Notes: generated by a model not told the origin, from the sequence alone. A stretch of 64,000 nt of DNA from Chitinophaga agrisoli (GCF_008386695.1 NZ_VUOC01000001.1:284347-348346); one strand, 5' to 3'. Counted from the first letter of the stretch, positions 52,781-61,692 are shown. Program-made: numbers and translations.

Positions 52781-53806
52781 TTATTGCTTTGTATGATTAC
52801 CGCTTCCATTCGCGGGCGCCGGCAAGCCTTGTCCTTCTGCCGGCCTGGCGGCTGGTTTGGTCCATTCCACGATCTCCATCGCTTTGTGCATGCTGTCAAC
52901 ATGTTCCTCTGGCGATGGCTGCAGTTTGGCAAACTTGGCCAAATCTGCCAGGGAGAGCAGGGAACGCAGCTTATCGCGCTGCTGGTTCAGGATAGTGACC
53001 GGTTTTATATTCTGCAGCAGCTCTGCCGTGGTTTGTTCCAGGGCGGCTATGCCAAACTGTTCCTCGAAATAGGTACGCAGAATGTCTGTCAGGCGGCTGT
53101 AGTATTCCTTTACATTACCCTGCTGCCAAACTTTTTCTGTATCCAGCTCTTTGAGCAGGCGGATGGTACGATCGTATACCGGCTCCAGCGATACAGGTTC
53201 CGGCGCGGGCTCCTTCTTTTTGCGTTTGCGGAGCAGGAACCACCACAGTGCAAATAACACGATCACCAGGCCGGCGCCGGCGGCCATATAGGGCCAGTAA
53301 TCCAGCCAGGCCCAATCAACGGTCCTTACGCTTTTGATAGGTTTAAATGCTTTGGTGGTATCTACGGTAACCGTGCCCACATCTATGCCGATAGGCTGGG
53401 TGAACATGGAGTCGTAAGAGCCATCGGTCCTAGTGGAATATACTTCAAACTTAAGCGGCGGTATTTCCCAGTGACCGGAGTCGAAGCTGGTGAGGGTAAG
53501 CGTTTGCTTAAAGTGTTTTTCGCCGTTGGTCTGGCCCAGGGTATCCAATCCGGTCCGGTCCACTACTTCCCAATGGGCAAAAGAATCCGGCAGATTAGGG
53601 AATACCACCTTGAGGGAGGCGCCCGGCATGCTGTTGAGGTCCAGATCTGCGGTCAGTTCCAGCTTAAGCTGCTCTCCTATCCGTATCCTGTCGGTATCTG
53701 TGCGGGCCTTTACCTCAAATGGGCTTTGGGCCAGCAAGCGGAAAGGACACAGCACATACCCCAGCAACACACATAAAATAATCAGTTTAACAGTTGTTCT
53801 TCGCAT
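52781..53806 (-). CDS. Bat-operon membrane protein (BatD/DUF4381-like)
   Basis: This 341-residue protein has a signal peptide (about 1-26), an Ig-like periplasmic domain of BatD/oxygen-tolerance type (about 30-150: RIRIGEQLKLEL, HFKQTLTLTSFDSGHWEIPP), a transmembrane helix (173-192), a basic KRKKK stretch and a cytoplasmic helical domain (about 205-320) resembling DUF4381. It occupies the standard slot between the DUF58 and batA genes in Bacteroidota. The role is presumably in the MoxR-Bat complex. Confidence 0.8.
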   Translation of the reverse strand: MRRTTVKLIILCVLLGYVLCPFRLLAQSPFEVKARTDTDRIRIGEQLKLELTADLDLNSMPGASLKVVFPNLPDSFAHWEVVDRTGLDTLGQTNGEKHFKQTLTLTSFDSGHWEIPPLKFEVYSTRTDGSYDSMFTQPIGIDVGTVTVDTTKAFKPIKSVRTVDWAWLDYWPYMAAGAGLVIVLFALWWFLLRKRKKKEPAPEPVSLEPVYDRTIRLLKELDTEKVWQQGNVKEYYSRLTDILRTYFEEQFGIAALEQTTAELLQNIKPVTILNQQRDKLRSLLSLADLAKFAKLQPSPEEHVDSMHKAMEIVEWTKPAARPAEGQGLPAPANGSGNHTKQ

Positions 53807-53832
53807 GATGGTTTTTGCTCCGCTTTAAAAAC

Positions 53833-54699
53833 TTATGCCCTGTTCAGGAAAAATGTTTGCAATGCTTTCACATAATCCTCGTCGGTACGTACGCTTACCA
53901 GCTCCGCGCCGCTTTTCAGGAAAGCGTTGCGGCAGTACTGCACATGTTGCAGGAACTGCTGGGTATAGAACTGCTGTACGCGTTTATCGGCCGAATCTAC
54001 CCATTGGCGGGCGCCAGATTCCGCATCTGCCATCTGGATGAGGCCTACGGGCGGCAGTTCTTTATCACGCTGGTCGTATACATGAACGCCCACCATATCA
54101 TGCTTCCGGGAAGCGATGGTGAGGGCATCCTTGTAGTCACCGGCCAGGAAATCGCTTAACAGGAATACGATACTCCGCTTTTTAGCGGCATTGTTAAAGA
54201 AGCGGAGGGTTTCCCGGATATTGGTGCCCTTCTTTTTAGGCTTAAAGGACAGCAGTTCCCGGATAATGAACAGGATATGTGATTTCCCTTTTTTGGGAGG
54301 GATATATTTTTCTACCCCATCGCTGAAGAAGATCACCCCTACCTTATCATTATTATTGATGGCGGAAAAGGCTATTACGGCGCATAGCTCCGTGATAAGG
54401 TTACGTTTGTTCTGATGTACGGTGCCAAATACGGAGCTTTCGCTTACATCCACCAGCAGCATAACGGTGAGCTCCCTTTCCTCTTCAAAGATCTTTACAA
54501 AGGGATGGTTAAGACGCGCGGTCACGTTCCAGTCGATGGAGCGTACATCATCGCCGAACTGGTATTCCCTTACTTCGCTGAAAGACATACCCCTGCCTTT
54601 AAAGGCGCTGTGGTACTCTCCGGAGAAGATGTGGTTGGAGAGCCCTTTGGTCTTTATCTCTATGCGTCTTACCTTTTTGAGTATTTCAGCAGTATCCAC
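53833..54699 (-). CDS. DUF58 domain protein
   Basis: This 288-residue protein has the DUF58 core GDDVRSIDWNVTARLNHPFV (about 48-67) and a VWA-like fold behind it with a MIDAS-like DVSESS and a LLSDFLAGD segment. DUF58 proteins pair with MoxR ATPases. It lies 107 bp downstream of moxR; the spacer contains a short A-rich heptamer array. A short 26-bp gap leads to the next gene. Confidence 0.93.
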   Translation of the reverse strand: MDTAEILKKVRRIEIKTKGLSNHIFSGEYHSAFKGRGMSFSEVREYQFGDDVRSIDWNVTARLNHPFVKIFEEERELTVMLLVDVSESSVFGTVHQNKRNLITELCAVIAFSAINNNDKVGVIFFSDGVEKYIPPKKGKSHILFIIRELLSFKPKKKGTNIRETLRFFNNAAKKRSIVFLLSDFLAGDYKDALTIASRKHDMVGVHVYDQRDKELPPVGLIQMADAESGARQWVDSADKRVQQFYTQQFLQHVQYCRNAFLKSGAELVSVRTDEDYVKALQTFFLNRA

Positions 54700-54709
54700 G
54701 GGAGCAGTA

Positions 54710-54737
54710 AAAAGTTAAAAGTTAAAAATTAAAACCT
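54710..54737. repeat. 7-bp tandem array (AAAAGTT) in moxR-DUF58 spacer
   Basis: Four heptamers, AAAAGTT, AAAAGTT, AAAAATT and AAAACCT, lie 10 bp upstream of the DUF58 start codon within the operon. Confidence 0.6.
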
Positions 54738-54806
54738 GGAGCGGGTCTGTTGCGGACCTTGATCATGTTATTTCTGCACCTGATGTAAGTCTGTTTCAGA
54801 CGTTGA

Positions 54807-55808
54807 TCATGGCACTTCTACGGCATTCAGGATCTCGCTCAGGATGTTCTCGCTGGTAACGTTCTCTGCTTCTGCCTCGTAGGTAAGGCCTACGCGGTGA
54901 CGCATTACGTCGAAGCATATACTGCGCACATCTTCTGGTATTACGTAGCCCCTGCGTTTCATGAAAGCATAGGACTTGGCTGCCCAGGCCAGGCTGATGC
55001 TGGCGCGGGGAGAGCCGCCGTAAGAGATGAGCGGTTTAAGTTTCTGCAGCTTATAATCTTCCGGATGACGGGTAGCGAATACGATATCGAGGATATAGCG
55101 TTCGATCTTTTCATCCATATATACCTGGCGCACGAGTTTGCGGGCTTCTACGATATCTGCCGGGTTGATCACCGGGTTGATGGCAGTCATGCCGTCCGGG
55201 TTCAGGTTCTGCCGTATGATGTGTCTTTCTTCTTCCTTGGTGGGATAGCCGATCACTACTTTGAGCATGAAACGGTCTACCTGGGCTTCCGGCAGGGTGT
55301 AGGTACCTTCCTGCTCTATTGGGTTCTGGGTGGCCAGTACCAGGAAGGGCTCTTCCAGCTTAAAGGTGGTATCGCCGATGGTTACCTGTTTTTCCTGCAT
55401 GGCTTCCAGCAAGGCGCTCTGTACTTTGGCCGGGGCGCGGTTGATCTCATCCGCCAGGATAAAGTTGGCAAAGATGGGGCCCCTGCGCACTACGAATTCG
55501 TTCTTTTGCTGATTATATATCATGGTACCTACCACATCCGCGGGGAGCAGGTCAGGCGTAAACTGGATACGGCTGAACTTTGCATTGATGGCGGAGGACA
55601 GGGATTTAATAGACAAGGTTTTAGCAAGGCCGGGCACCCCTTCGAGCAGTACGTGCCCCTGGGCCAGCAGGCCGATGAGCAGGCGTTCTACCATGTAACG
55701 CTGGCCTACGATCACTTTTCCCAGTTCGATATTCAACAGGTCTACGAAGGCGCTGGCCTGATGGATCTTTTCGTTCAATTGACGGATATCTTGCGATGTA
55801 TTCTCCAT
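54807..55808 (-). CDS. MoxR-family AAA+ ATPase
   Basis: This 333-residue AAA+ protein has Walker A GVPGLAKT, Walker B FILADEINRAPAKVQSALLE, sensor residues in LATQNPIEQEGTYTLPEAQVDRF and an arginine-rich C-terminal lid (GGSPRASISLAWAAKSYAF). MoxR ATPases act as chaperones activating VWA-domain partners, here the DUF58 and BatA proteins encoded downstream. It is the first gene of the operon. Confidence 0.96.
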   Translation of the reverse strand: MENTSQDIRQLNEKIHQASAFVDLLNIELGKVIVGQRYMVERLLIGLLAQGHVLLEGVPGLAKTLSIKSLSSAINAKFSRIQFTPDLLPADVVGTMIYNQQKNEFVVRRGPIFANFILADEINRAPAKVQSALLEAMQEKQVTIGDTTFKLEEPFLVLATQNPIEQEGTYTLPEAQVDRFMLKVVIGYPTKEEERHIIRQNLNPDGMTAINPVINPADIVEARKLVRQVYMDEKIERYILDIVFATRHPEDYKLQKLKPLISYGGSPRASISLAWAAKSYAFMKRRGYVIPEDVRSICFDVMRHRVGLTYEAEAENVTSENILSEILNAVEVP

Positions 55809-56083
55809 GCTATAAAATATATTTATTTTTCAGGATTGCTAAAATAATCATTCTCTGCACAAAACGTTGTCCCAGCGGCCGTACAGGCCCGTTAAAATGC
55901 TGTTAAACCTAGAGTAGTGGCTATTCTGGGCTAATCATAGGTTTTTCAGGCGGCTATTCCGGTACGCTATATGGCATTACCTGCATAATACGCATTTTTG
56001 TAAATTTAATGCGTAATAAGTTTAAACAGGCGGCTCCAAGTTAATAAAGCCCCGGCATATTTATATCATCTTTTTTTATAACG
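55809..56083. other. Non-coding spacer between divergent moxR and hypothetical gene
   Basis: About 275 bp with no reading frame or structure that I can support. It must hold the moxR promoter, but no perfect TAnnTTTG box is visible in that direction. Confidence 0.4.
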
Positions 56084-56091
56084 TACCTTTG
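56084..56091 (+). promoter_or_regulatory. -7 element TACCTTTG
   Basis: A perfect TAnnTTTG box lies 42 nt upstream of the chosen ATG at 56134 and overlaps the longer open frame's TTG, ruling that start out. Confidence 0.55.
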
Positions 56092-56133
56092 CGCCTGACA
56101 AGTAATTACCTAACAACCAGATATATACCTTTT

Positions 56134-56469
56134 ATGAGCGATTTTGAGCAGCGATGGAACCGCGTTATTACGATGCTGACAGAGCGTTTTGGTAAAAAGC
56201 CCAATATGGAGGCGATCCTTTTCCTGATAGGCGTACAGGAGCTGGGGCCCCTGAAAAAGAAATATACAAAGGAACAGAAACAGGACCTGATGCACATAGC
56301 TACCTGTACCCTGCTGAGCCAGAGCGGCTACTATGAGCTGGATGGCTATGATAAGGACGGATGGCCGCATTTTAAAGAAGCGCAGCCGGTTCCTAAGATG
56401 GAACTGGGAGAGCAGGAAAGATTTCTGCAGGAGCATATCATTGCGTATTTTGATCTGGAGGAAGAATAA
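56134..56469 (+). CDS. Conserved hypothetical protein (111 residues)
   Basis: I do not recognise a named family. The 111-residue soluble protein is mostly helical, beginning MSDFEQRWNRVITMLTERFG, with IGVQELGPLKKKYTKEQKQDLMHIATC and an acidic end. No signal peptide, membrane segment or metal motif is visible. It is likely the first gene of a plus-strand run with the GNAT gene 12 bp downstream. Confidence 0.8.
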   Translation: MSDFEQRWNRVITMLTERFGKKPNMEAILFLIGVQELGPLKKKYTKEQKQDLMHIATCTLLSQSGYYELDGYDKDGWPHFKEAQPVPKMELGEQERFLQEHIIAYFDLEEE

Positions 56470-56481
56470 ATACCTCTTGCC

Positions 56482-57015
56482 ATGACCGCTATCGATATTC
56501 GCCCTGTGGAACCAGGCATGCTGGATACGCTGGTATTACTGGAGCAACAGACCTATACGGAAACTTTTGCGCATAATTACCGCCCGGAAGACCTGGCTAT
56601 TTTCCTGCAAGAAAAGAAAAGCCCTGCGGTGCTGCTAAGCGAGTTACAGCAGCCCGGCGCGCTATATTACATCATCTACCATCAAGCCGTTGCGGCGGGT
56701 TTTATTAAGTTAAATTTAAATAAACAGCCGGATGATGCGGTACATACGGTACTGCCTACGCCGGTGATGGAACTGGAAAAGATATATGTGCTGCAGGCCT
56801 TTCAGGGGCATAAATTGGGCAAGGCGCTGATACAGCAGGCGTATGCGGTGGCCCGGGAGCATGGGATAAAGAGTATATGGCTGGGCGTATGGGAGCATAA
56901 TACCCGGGCCTTGCGGTTTTACCAGCAGGAAGGGTTTACACATTTCAGCGAGCATACGTTTAAGGTGGGGAGCCAGGATGACACGGACTGGCTGATGAGG
57001 AAGGAGTTATTTTAG
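56482..57015 (+). CDS. GNAT family N-acetyltransferase
   Basis: This 177-residue acetyltransferase has the central GNAT strand and pyrophosphate loop: MELEKIYVLQAFQGHKLGKALIQQAY (Q/R-x2-G-x-G/A region written as QGHKLGKAL), then the late helix WEHNTRALRFYQQEGF. The start IRPVEPGMLDTLVLLEQQTYTETF resembles PaiA-type polyamine acetyltransferases, but the substrate is not certain. It lies 12 bp after the hypothetical gene and 18 bp before the cyclophilin gene. Confidence 0.92.
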   Translation: MTAIDIRPVEPGMLDTLVLLEQQTYTETFAHNYRPEDLAIFLQEKKSPAVLLSELQQPGALYYIIYHQAVAAGFIKLNLNKQPDDAVHTVLPTPVMELEKIYVLQAFQGHKLGKALIQQAYAVAREHGIKSIWLGVWEHNTRALRFYQQEGFTHFSEHTFKVGSQDDTDWLMRKELF

Positions 57016-57033
57016 CATAAAGATCACGACACT

Positions 57034-57693
57034 ATGAAAAGACTATTATTCCTGTTATTACTACTATCCACCGTTACCGGGGCCATGGCCAAACACCGGA
57101 AAGTGAAGGTGAGCACGCCTTACGGTACTATGATCATTTTGCTGTATGATCAGACGCCACTGCACCGGAAGAATTTTGTGAAGCTGGTAAAACAGCATTT
57201 CTATGACAGCCTGCTGTTTCACAGGGTGATCAATAAATTCATGATACAGGGCGGAGACCCGGAATCGAAGCACGCACAGCCGGGCGCTATGCTGGGCAAT
57301 GGTGAGAATGGGTATACCGTACCTGCGGAGTTCCAGCTGGACCTTTATCATCGTAAGGGCGTACTGGCCGCAGCGCGGGATGATAATCCGGCAAGGGCCT
57401 CTTCCGGGTGCCAGTTCTATATTGTGCAGGGCAAAGTATGGACGGATGCGGAGCTGGATAAACTGGAGCAAACCCGCCTGGGCGGCCGCAAGATACCGGT
57501 GGACCAACGCGAGATCTATAAGACCATCGGCGGTACGCCACAGCTGGATCAAAGCTATACAGTGTTTGGCCAGGTGATAAAGGGGCTGGATGTAATAGAC
57601 AAGATAGCGGCTGTTAAAACTGATGGGAATGACCGGCCCTTGCAGGATGTGCCGATGAAGATGAAGCTGATCAGAAAATGGGGCGTGTTTTAA
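57034..57693 (+). CDS. Exported cyclophilin-type peptidyl-prolyl isomerase
   Basis: This 219-residue protein has a signal peptide (about 1-19, TGAMA) and a cyclophilin domain: the catalytic [15 protein letters not shown] segment, [23 protein letters not shown] and [17 protein letters not shown]. An insertion of about 35 residues ([18 protein letters not shown]...) before the TVFGQV strand is seen in periplasmic Bacteroidota members. It folds proteins in the periplasm or outer membrane. It follows the GNAT gene closely. Confidence 0.94.
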   Translation: MKRLLFLLLLLSTVTGAMAKHRKVKVSTPYGTMIILLYDQTPLHRKNFVKLVKQHFYDSLLFHRVINKFMIQGGDPESKHAQPGAMLGNGENGYTVPAEFQLDLYHRKGVLAAARDDNPARASSGCQFYIVQGKVWTDAELDKLEQTRLGGRKIPVDQREIYKTIGGTPQLDQSYTVFGQVIKGLDVIDKIAAVKTDGNDRPLQDVPMKMKLIRKWGVF

Positions 57694-57775
57694 TCTTTTG
57701 ATAATATTCCCCCAAAGCGGGGCCATTGGAGAATTTTGTAATTTCCTTACATTTACCGCCAAAATCAAACTAACT

Positions 57776-58156
57776 ATGAATTTTCCAACAAATCTGCGCT
57801 ACACTAAGGACCATGAGTGGATACTGTTAGAAGGCAATATTGCTACTGTTGGTATCACGGAATTTGCCCAACGCGAATTAGGCGATATCGTGTTTATTGA
57901 TATCCCGACCGTAGGTAAGACGCTGGAGGCAGACGATGCATTTGGTACTGTAGAAGCTGTGAAGACCGTATCTGACCTGTTCATGCCTGTAGCCGGTACG
58001 ATCAACGAATTGAACGAAGAGCTGGAAGGCGAACCTGAGCTGGTGAACACGGATCCTTACGGCGATGGCTGGATGATGAAAATGACCGTTAAGAACCCGG
58101 CTGATGTGGAAGCCCTGCTGGACGCAGCTGCGTACGCTAAACTGGTAGCAGAATAA
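57776..58156 (+). CDS. gcvH: Glycine cleavage system H protein
   Basis: The 126-residue H protein carries the lipoyl group among P, T and L proteins. The lipoylated lysine sits in [18 protein letters not shown]. The N-terminal block [22 protein letters not shown] is typical. I chose the ATG at 57776 over an in-frame ATG at 57698, which adds non-homologous residues. No gcvT or gcvP is adjacent. H protein may also supply lipoate relay in this group. Confidence 0.97.
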   Translation: MNFPTNLRYTKDHEWILLEGNIATVGITEFAQRELGDIVFIDIPTVGKTLEADDAFGTVEAVKTVSDLFMPVAGTINELNEELEGEPELVNTDPYGDGWMMKMTVKNPADVEALLDAAAYAKLVAE

Positions 58157-58172
58157 TTAGTAATGAATTTTA

Positions 58173-58263
58173 ATATGCTGATGTGCCAATATGCGGGGTG
58201 TACTGCAAAAGGGAAGACCTTTTAACTGGTATGGCAGCATATTTGCACATCAGTTTTGTTTTT
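58173..58263 (+). terminator. gcvH terminator hairpin built from 8-bp repeats
   Basis: Three octamers (ATATGCTG, ATGTGCCA, ATATGCGG; 58173-58196) contain the left arm CTGATGTGCCAATATGC (58178-58194), which pairs with GCATATTTGCACATCAG (58237-58253) at 16 of 17 positions across a 42-nt loop. A T-rich tract TTTTGTTTTT follows. It probably terminates gcvH. Confidence 0.75.
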
Positions 58264-58298
58264 AGAGACATCTGCCAACAACTGAGTTTTATATTGAT

Positions 58299-58694
58299 AT
58301 GAGGGCTTTGCGATATTATATACCAGCATTTTTATGGTTGATCTTAATTCTTATACTGTGCACCCTGCCAGGTAAGGATATTCCGCACAACGGCTGGATG
58401 GACCGGATCCATATGGATAAAGTGGTACATTTTGGGCTGTTTGGCGGTATTGTATTTTTCCTGAGCCTGGGATATTATTGGCAGAAGAAATACATTTCCC
58501 CCCTTACATTGTTTGTGTTTGTATTATCTGCCGCCCTGTATGGGCTGGCGATTGAATTTATACAGAAGTACTTTGCCATAGACCGCAGCTTTGATATGAA
58601 TGATGTAGCTGCTGATACGCTGGGCGCGATTGCCGGTGTTTGGGTGTTCCGGCTGGTACGGCGGTTGTTTATGAACCGCTCTGTAAGCGCGTAA
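58299..58694 (+). CDS. VanZ-like family membrane protein
   Basis: The 131-residue protein has four transmembrane segments and the VanZ pattern LCTLPGKDIP near the first helix, DKVVHFGLFGGIVFFL, the IEFIQKYFAIDRSFDMNDVAADTLGAIAG block. VanZ-like proteins are widespread; the original confers low-level teicoplanin resistance, but most have unknown roles. Confidence 0.92.
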   Translation: MRALRYYIPAFLWLILILILCTLPGKDIPHNGWMDRIHMDKVVHFGLFGGIVFFLSLGYYWQKKYISPLTLFVFVLSAALYGLAIEFIQKYFAIDRSFDMNDVAADTLGAIAGVWVFRLVRRLFMNRSVSA

Positions 58695-58740
58695 TTCTTC
58701 TCTTAATGAGCACTCCTGCAAAGATCTTCTATGTATGATA

Positions 58741-58772
58741 AAAAAAATTCCCCCCGGGAAACCGGAGGGAAT
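58741..58772. terminator. Bidirectional terminator between VanZ-like and OmpA genes
   Basis: ATTCCCCCCGG (58747-58757) pairs with CCGGAGGGAAT (58762-58772) with one mismatch and a GAAA tetraloop. An A-tract (58741-58747) gives the minus-strand T tract for the OmpA gene. Confidence 0.85.
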
Positions 58773-58798
58773 GTGTATGAGAAATAAGTGAATATTAC

Positions 58799-59476
58799 TT
58801 ACTGCAGTTTATTAGCCTTAGCATCTGACTTCATCTTCTCATTTGCGAAGATGGCAAATTCCACACGGCGGTTCTTAGCTCTGTTCTCTTCTGTATCATT
58901 AGGCACTTTAGGTTGGCTTTCACCGTACCAGAAAGGCTGTACACGGTTAGCGGCAATACCCTGTGCGCGCAGGAAAGCGGCTACAGCGTTAGCGCGTCTT
59001 TCGGACAGACCCATGTTATATTCATCGGTACCTTTATCATCCGTATGACCTTCTACGCGTACGTAGGTGTCAGGATATTTGTTCAGTACCTCTGCCAGTT
59101 GCTTAATGTTATCCTGGGCAGTGGCAGCCAGATCGGACTTATCGAAACCGAACAGCACGCCTGATGCGAAGGTTACGTTGATACCTTCACCTACGCGCTC
59201 TACGGTGGCGTTGGGTACTTCATTCTTGATCTCCTGGGCTTGTTTATCCATTTTCTTACCGATCAGTACACCGGCAGTACCGCCCACAGCAGCGCCGATG
59301 ATAGCGCCGAGGGCCGTGTTACCGGCAACTTTACCAATTACAGCGCCGGTAGCAGCACCGCCGCCTACGCCAATTACAGCGCCTTTCTTGGTATTGTCCA
59401 TGCCTTGCCAGGTTTTACAACCAAACAGTAAAGTAGCAGATAATGCTATGGCTACAAATGCATTCAAGTGTTTCAT
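58799..59476 (-). CDS. OmpA-family lipoprotein with glycine zipper
   Basis: This 225-residue protein has a lipoprotein signal ending LLFGC (Cys20), a glycine-zipper region (about 32-75: GAVIGVGGGAATGAVIGKVAG and following) and a C-terminal OmpA/Pal peptidoglycan-binding domain (about 105-215) with FGFDKSDL, VEGHTDDKGTDEYNMGLSERRA and NRRVEFAI. The diaminopimelate-binding Asp and Arg are kept (T-D-D-K and N-x-R-R-V). It probably ties the outer membrane to the cell wall. Length and order match the YiaD-like group. Confidence 0.94.
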   Translation of the reverse strand: MKHLNAFVAIALSATLLFGCKTWQGMDNTKKGAVIGVGGGAATGAVIGKVAGNTALGAIIGAAVGGTAGVLIGKKMDKQAQEIKNEVPNATVERVGEGINVTFASGVLFGFDKSDLAATAQDNIKQLAEVLNKYPDTYVRVEGHTDDKGTDEYNMGLSERRANAVAAFLRAQGIAANRVQPFWYGESQPKVPNDTEENRAKNRRVEFAIFANEKMKSDAKANKLQ

Positions 59477-59763
59477 CGTATACTTTTTAGATTTTCCAAT
59501 AACCTTCGTTCCTGCGGATTTGCCGGCTGCTTTAGCAAGCAGCGTCCGGATTGCAAGGTTTCATTTGATAGTTTAACTTATAAGAACCGGCCTTTAGCCG
59601 GCCAATTTATTAGCTGGCAAGGTAAGACAAATACTTTGCCAAAATGTGGGAGGGCCTAATAATTTACTGACCATTAGCCTGGTATGGACAGCAAAAATTG
59701 TACACATATCACATATGTGGATAAATAGGACTATGTAATAGTGGTCGTCTTTTAAACAGACGC
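59477..59763. other. Non-coding spacer upstream of OmpA lipoprotein gene
   Basis: About 287 bp between the DUF937 gene end and the OmpA gene start. No reading frame, perfect promoter box or clear hairpin is visible; it presumably carries the OmpA promoter and a long leader. Confidence 0.35.
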
Positions 59764-60357
59764 TTATCCTAACAGGTTCTTCAGCATGCCGCCTAAACCA
59801 CCGTCTGCAGATTGCTGCTGCTGTTGTTGTTGCTGACGGGCGCCATTTGTGAGCGCACCCATGATATCCTGGAGGTCTACATCGCCATCACCGTCTTTAT
59901 CCAGTCCGCCGGAAAAACGGCCCAGTATACCGGAGAGGTTGAGGCCTTGCGCCTGGCCGCCGGTCAGTGAGTTAAGGATACCCTGCAGGTTGAAGCTGTT
60001 GTCACCGGGATCGTTGCTTTTCTTTACCAGTGAGCCTAGTACGGTGGGGATCAGGCTGCTGGCGATCTGGCCGGCGCTGCCTGCATCCAGGTTAAACTTT
60101 TGCAGCAGCGTATCCATAAAATTGCCGGAGATCCTGCTTACCACGGGGTTCTGCGGATCCTGTGCATTTGCGCCACCACCCAGGAGGCTTAATACCTGAT
60201 TGGCATTACCGCTGGCCAGCTCGTGTTGCAGGCCGGATGCGATGGACTCTGTAGCGGCATGGATCACGGCGTCGTTCTGCTCGTTGGGCACAGCGGGATT
60301 GTCTACAACTGTGCCTTGTGCTTGTTCTTTAACAAGACTGAGTAATTGATCTATCAT
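59764..60357 (-). CDS. DUF937 protein with EF-hand-like calcium loop
   Basis: This 197-residue DUF937 protein starts MIDQLLSLVKEQAQG and has two helical DUF937 repeats rich in Gly, Ser, Asn and Leu (about 1-110, with IASSLIPTVLGSLVKK). Between them and the tail lies a dockerin/EF-hand-like loop, DKDGDGDVDLQD (153-164), with acidic residues at the calcium-coordinating spacing. A run of eight Gln (175-182) precedes a Gly-rich end. No signal peptide is apparent. Function unknown. Confidence 0.85.
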   Translation of the reverse strand: MIDQLLSLVKEQAQGTVVDNPAVPNEQNDAVIHAATESIASGLQHELASGNANQVLSLLGGGANAQDPQNPVVSRISGNFMDTLLQKFNLDAGSAGQIASSLIPTVLGSLVKKSNDPGDNSFNLQGILNSLTGGQAQGLNLSGILGRFSGGLDKDGDGDVDLQDIMGALTNGARQQQQQQQQSADGGLGGMLKNLLG

Positions 60358-60420
60358 GGGAGAAATTTGTATGCGGTAATCAGATCAGTAAATAAAACAT
60401 CCACCGGGCTTAAATTGTTC

Positions 60421-60443
60421 AAGCCTGCGCAGGCGGCAGGCTT
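60421..60443 (-). terminator. Hairpin between prfA and DUF937 genes
   Basis: AAGCCTGC (60421-60428) pairs with GCAGGCTT (60436-60443). With the longer stem at 60541-60578 it lies in the gap after prfA on the minus strand; either could be the prfA terminator. The T tract on the minus strand is weak. Confidence 0.4.
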
Positions 60444-60540
60444 TTCTACACGCGGGGCCCGAGGGATAAGACGCCCGCTTCCTTACATTTCACTTGTATA
60501 ACAATCGCTTATGCGTTACCGCTGTTGATTGCGGCATCGC

Positions 60541-60578
60541 AAGATATAAAGTAGCGGCGTAAAAGCCGCTGTTATCTT
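60541..60578 (-). terminator. prfA-proximal hairpin
   Basis: AGCGGC (60553-60558) pairs with GCCGCT (60565-60570), and the outer AAGATA (60541-60546) can pair with TATCTT (60573-60578). It lies 5-42 bp after the prfA stop codon. Confidence 0.5.
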
Positions 60579-60582
60579 TATG

Positions 60583-61647
60583 TTATGCACCCTGTTTGAA
60601 TTTTTCCGCATTCTCTGCAAACTGGAGGGCTTCGATCATTTCCTGTACTTCGCCATTCATGAAAGCGTCGAGGTTGTACATAGTCATACCGATACGATGG
60701 TCTGTTACGCGGCCCTGGGGATAGTTATAGGTGCGTATTTTGGCAGAGCGGTCACCGGTGGATACGAGGCTTTTACGCTGGGAGGCGATGGCCTCTTCGT
60801 GCTTGCGCACGGCTGCTTCGTATATACGGGTACGTAACATCTTCATGGCGATATCACGGTTAGAGTGCTGGCTACGGCCTTCCTGACATTCCACCACGGT
60901 GCCGGTGGGGATGTGCGTTAAACGCACGGCGGATTCCGTTTTGTTTACGTGCTGGCCACCCGCGCCGGAGGAGCGGAAAGTATCCATTTTGATATCGGCG
61001 TCGCGGATCTCTACGTCCACCTCATCTGCCTCCGGCAGTACGGCAACGGTAGCCGCGGAGGTATGCACCCTGCCGGATGCTTCTGTGGCCGGCACGCGTT
61101 GTACGCGGTGTACGCCGGACTCAAATTTGAGGGTACCATATACATCATCGCCGCTCACTTCTACCACGGCTTCTTTATAACCGCCTACAGCGCCGGGGGT
61201 TTCGCTGAGGAGGTTGGTGCTCCAGCCTTTATTTTCGCAAAAGCGGAGGTACATACGCAGGAGATCGCCGGCAAAAAGGCTGGCCTCATCACCGCCGGTA
61301 CCGCCGCGGATCTCCAGGATGGCGTTCCTTTCATCCTGCGGGTCTTTGGGAACCAGCAGGTTGCGGATGGTGGCTTCCTGCTCTTCCTTCTGCAGTTGCA
61401 GGGGCTCTGATTCTTCTTTGGCCAGTTCGCGCATCTCATCGTCCCCGCTTTCCAGCACCTCTTTATTGAAGGCGATGGCTTCCAGGAGTTTACGGTAGGC
61501 TTCATAGGCCTTTACCACTTTCTCCAGCTGGCGGTACTCCTTGCTCAGCTTCATGAACTGTTTGTTATCGCTTACTATCTCCGGGTTGGTCAGCGCCAAT
61601 GACACTTGCTCAAACCGGCCTTTTATAGCTTCTAGTTTATCTATCAT
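60583..61647 (-). CDS. prfA: Peptide chain release factor 1
   Basis: This 354-residue class I release factor recognises UAA and UAG. The catalytic GGQ lies in [20 protein letters not shown], and the anticodon-mimic region contains the RF1-type PAT motif in [14 protein letters not shown]. The N-terminal helical domain (about 1-110) and the C-terminal [16 protein letters not shown] segment are standard. hemK/prmC is not adjacent. A TAATTTTG promoter box lies 37 nt upstream. Confidence 0.98.
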   Translation of the reverse strand: MIDKLEAIKGRFEQVSLALTNPEIVSDNKQFMKLSKEYRQLEKVVKAYEAYRKLLEAIAFNKEVLESGDDEMRELAKEESEPLQLQKEEQEATIRNLLVPKDPQDERNAILEIRGGTGGDEASLFAGDLLRMYLRFCENKGWSTNLLSETPGAVGGYKEAVVEVSGDDVYGTLKFESGVHRVQRVPATEASGRVHTSAATVAVLPEADEVDVEIRDADIKMDTFRSSGAGGQHVNKTESAVRLTHIPTGTVVECQEGRSQHSNRDIAMKMLRTRIYEAAVRKHEEAIASQRKSLVSTGDRSAKIRTYNYPQGRVTDHRIGMTMYNLDAFMNGEVQEMIEALQFAENAEKFKQGA

Positions 61648-61663
61648 AGTTATCTTTATCGTG

Positions 61664-61692
61664 TCCCGTTGCGGAACGGGATTGCAAAATTA
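61664..61692 (-). promoter_or_regulatory. prfA promoter box and 5' hairpin
   Basis: A perfect -7 box TAATTTTG lies at 61692-61685 on the minus strand. Immediately downstream, at the predicted 5' end of the mRNA, TCCCGTT and AACGGGA (61664-61681) form a 7-bp hairpin with a 4-nt loop, which may protect the transcript. Confidence 0.5.

Noticed and set aside
57698-57775. Longer N-terminus of GcvH
   Set aside because: The extra 26 residues are not found in the family and include the non-coding spacer after the cyclophilin gene.
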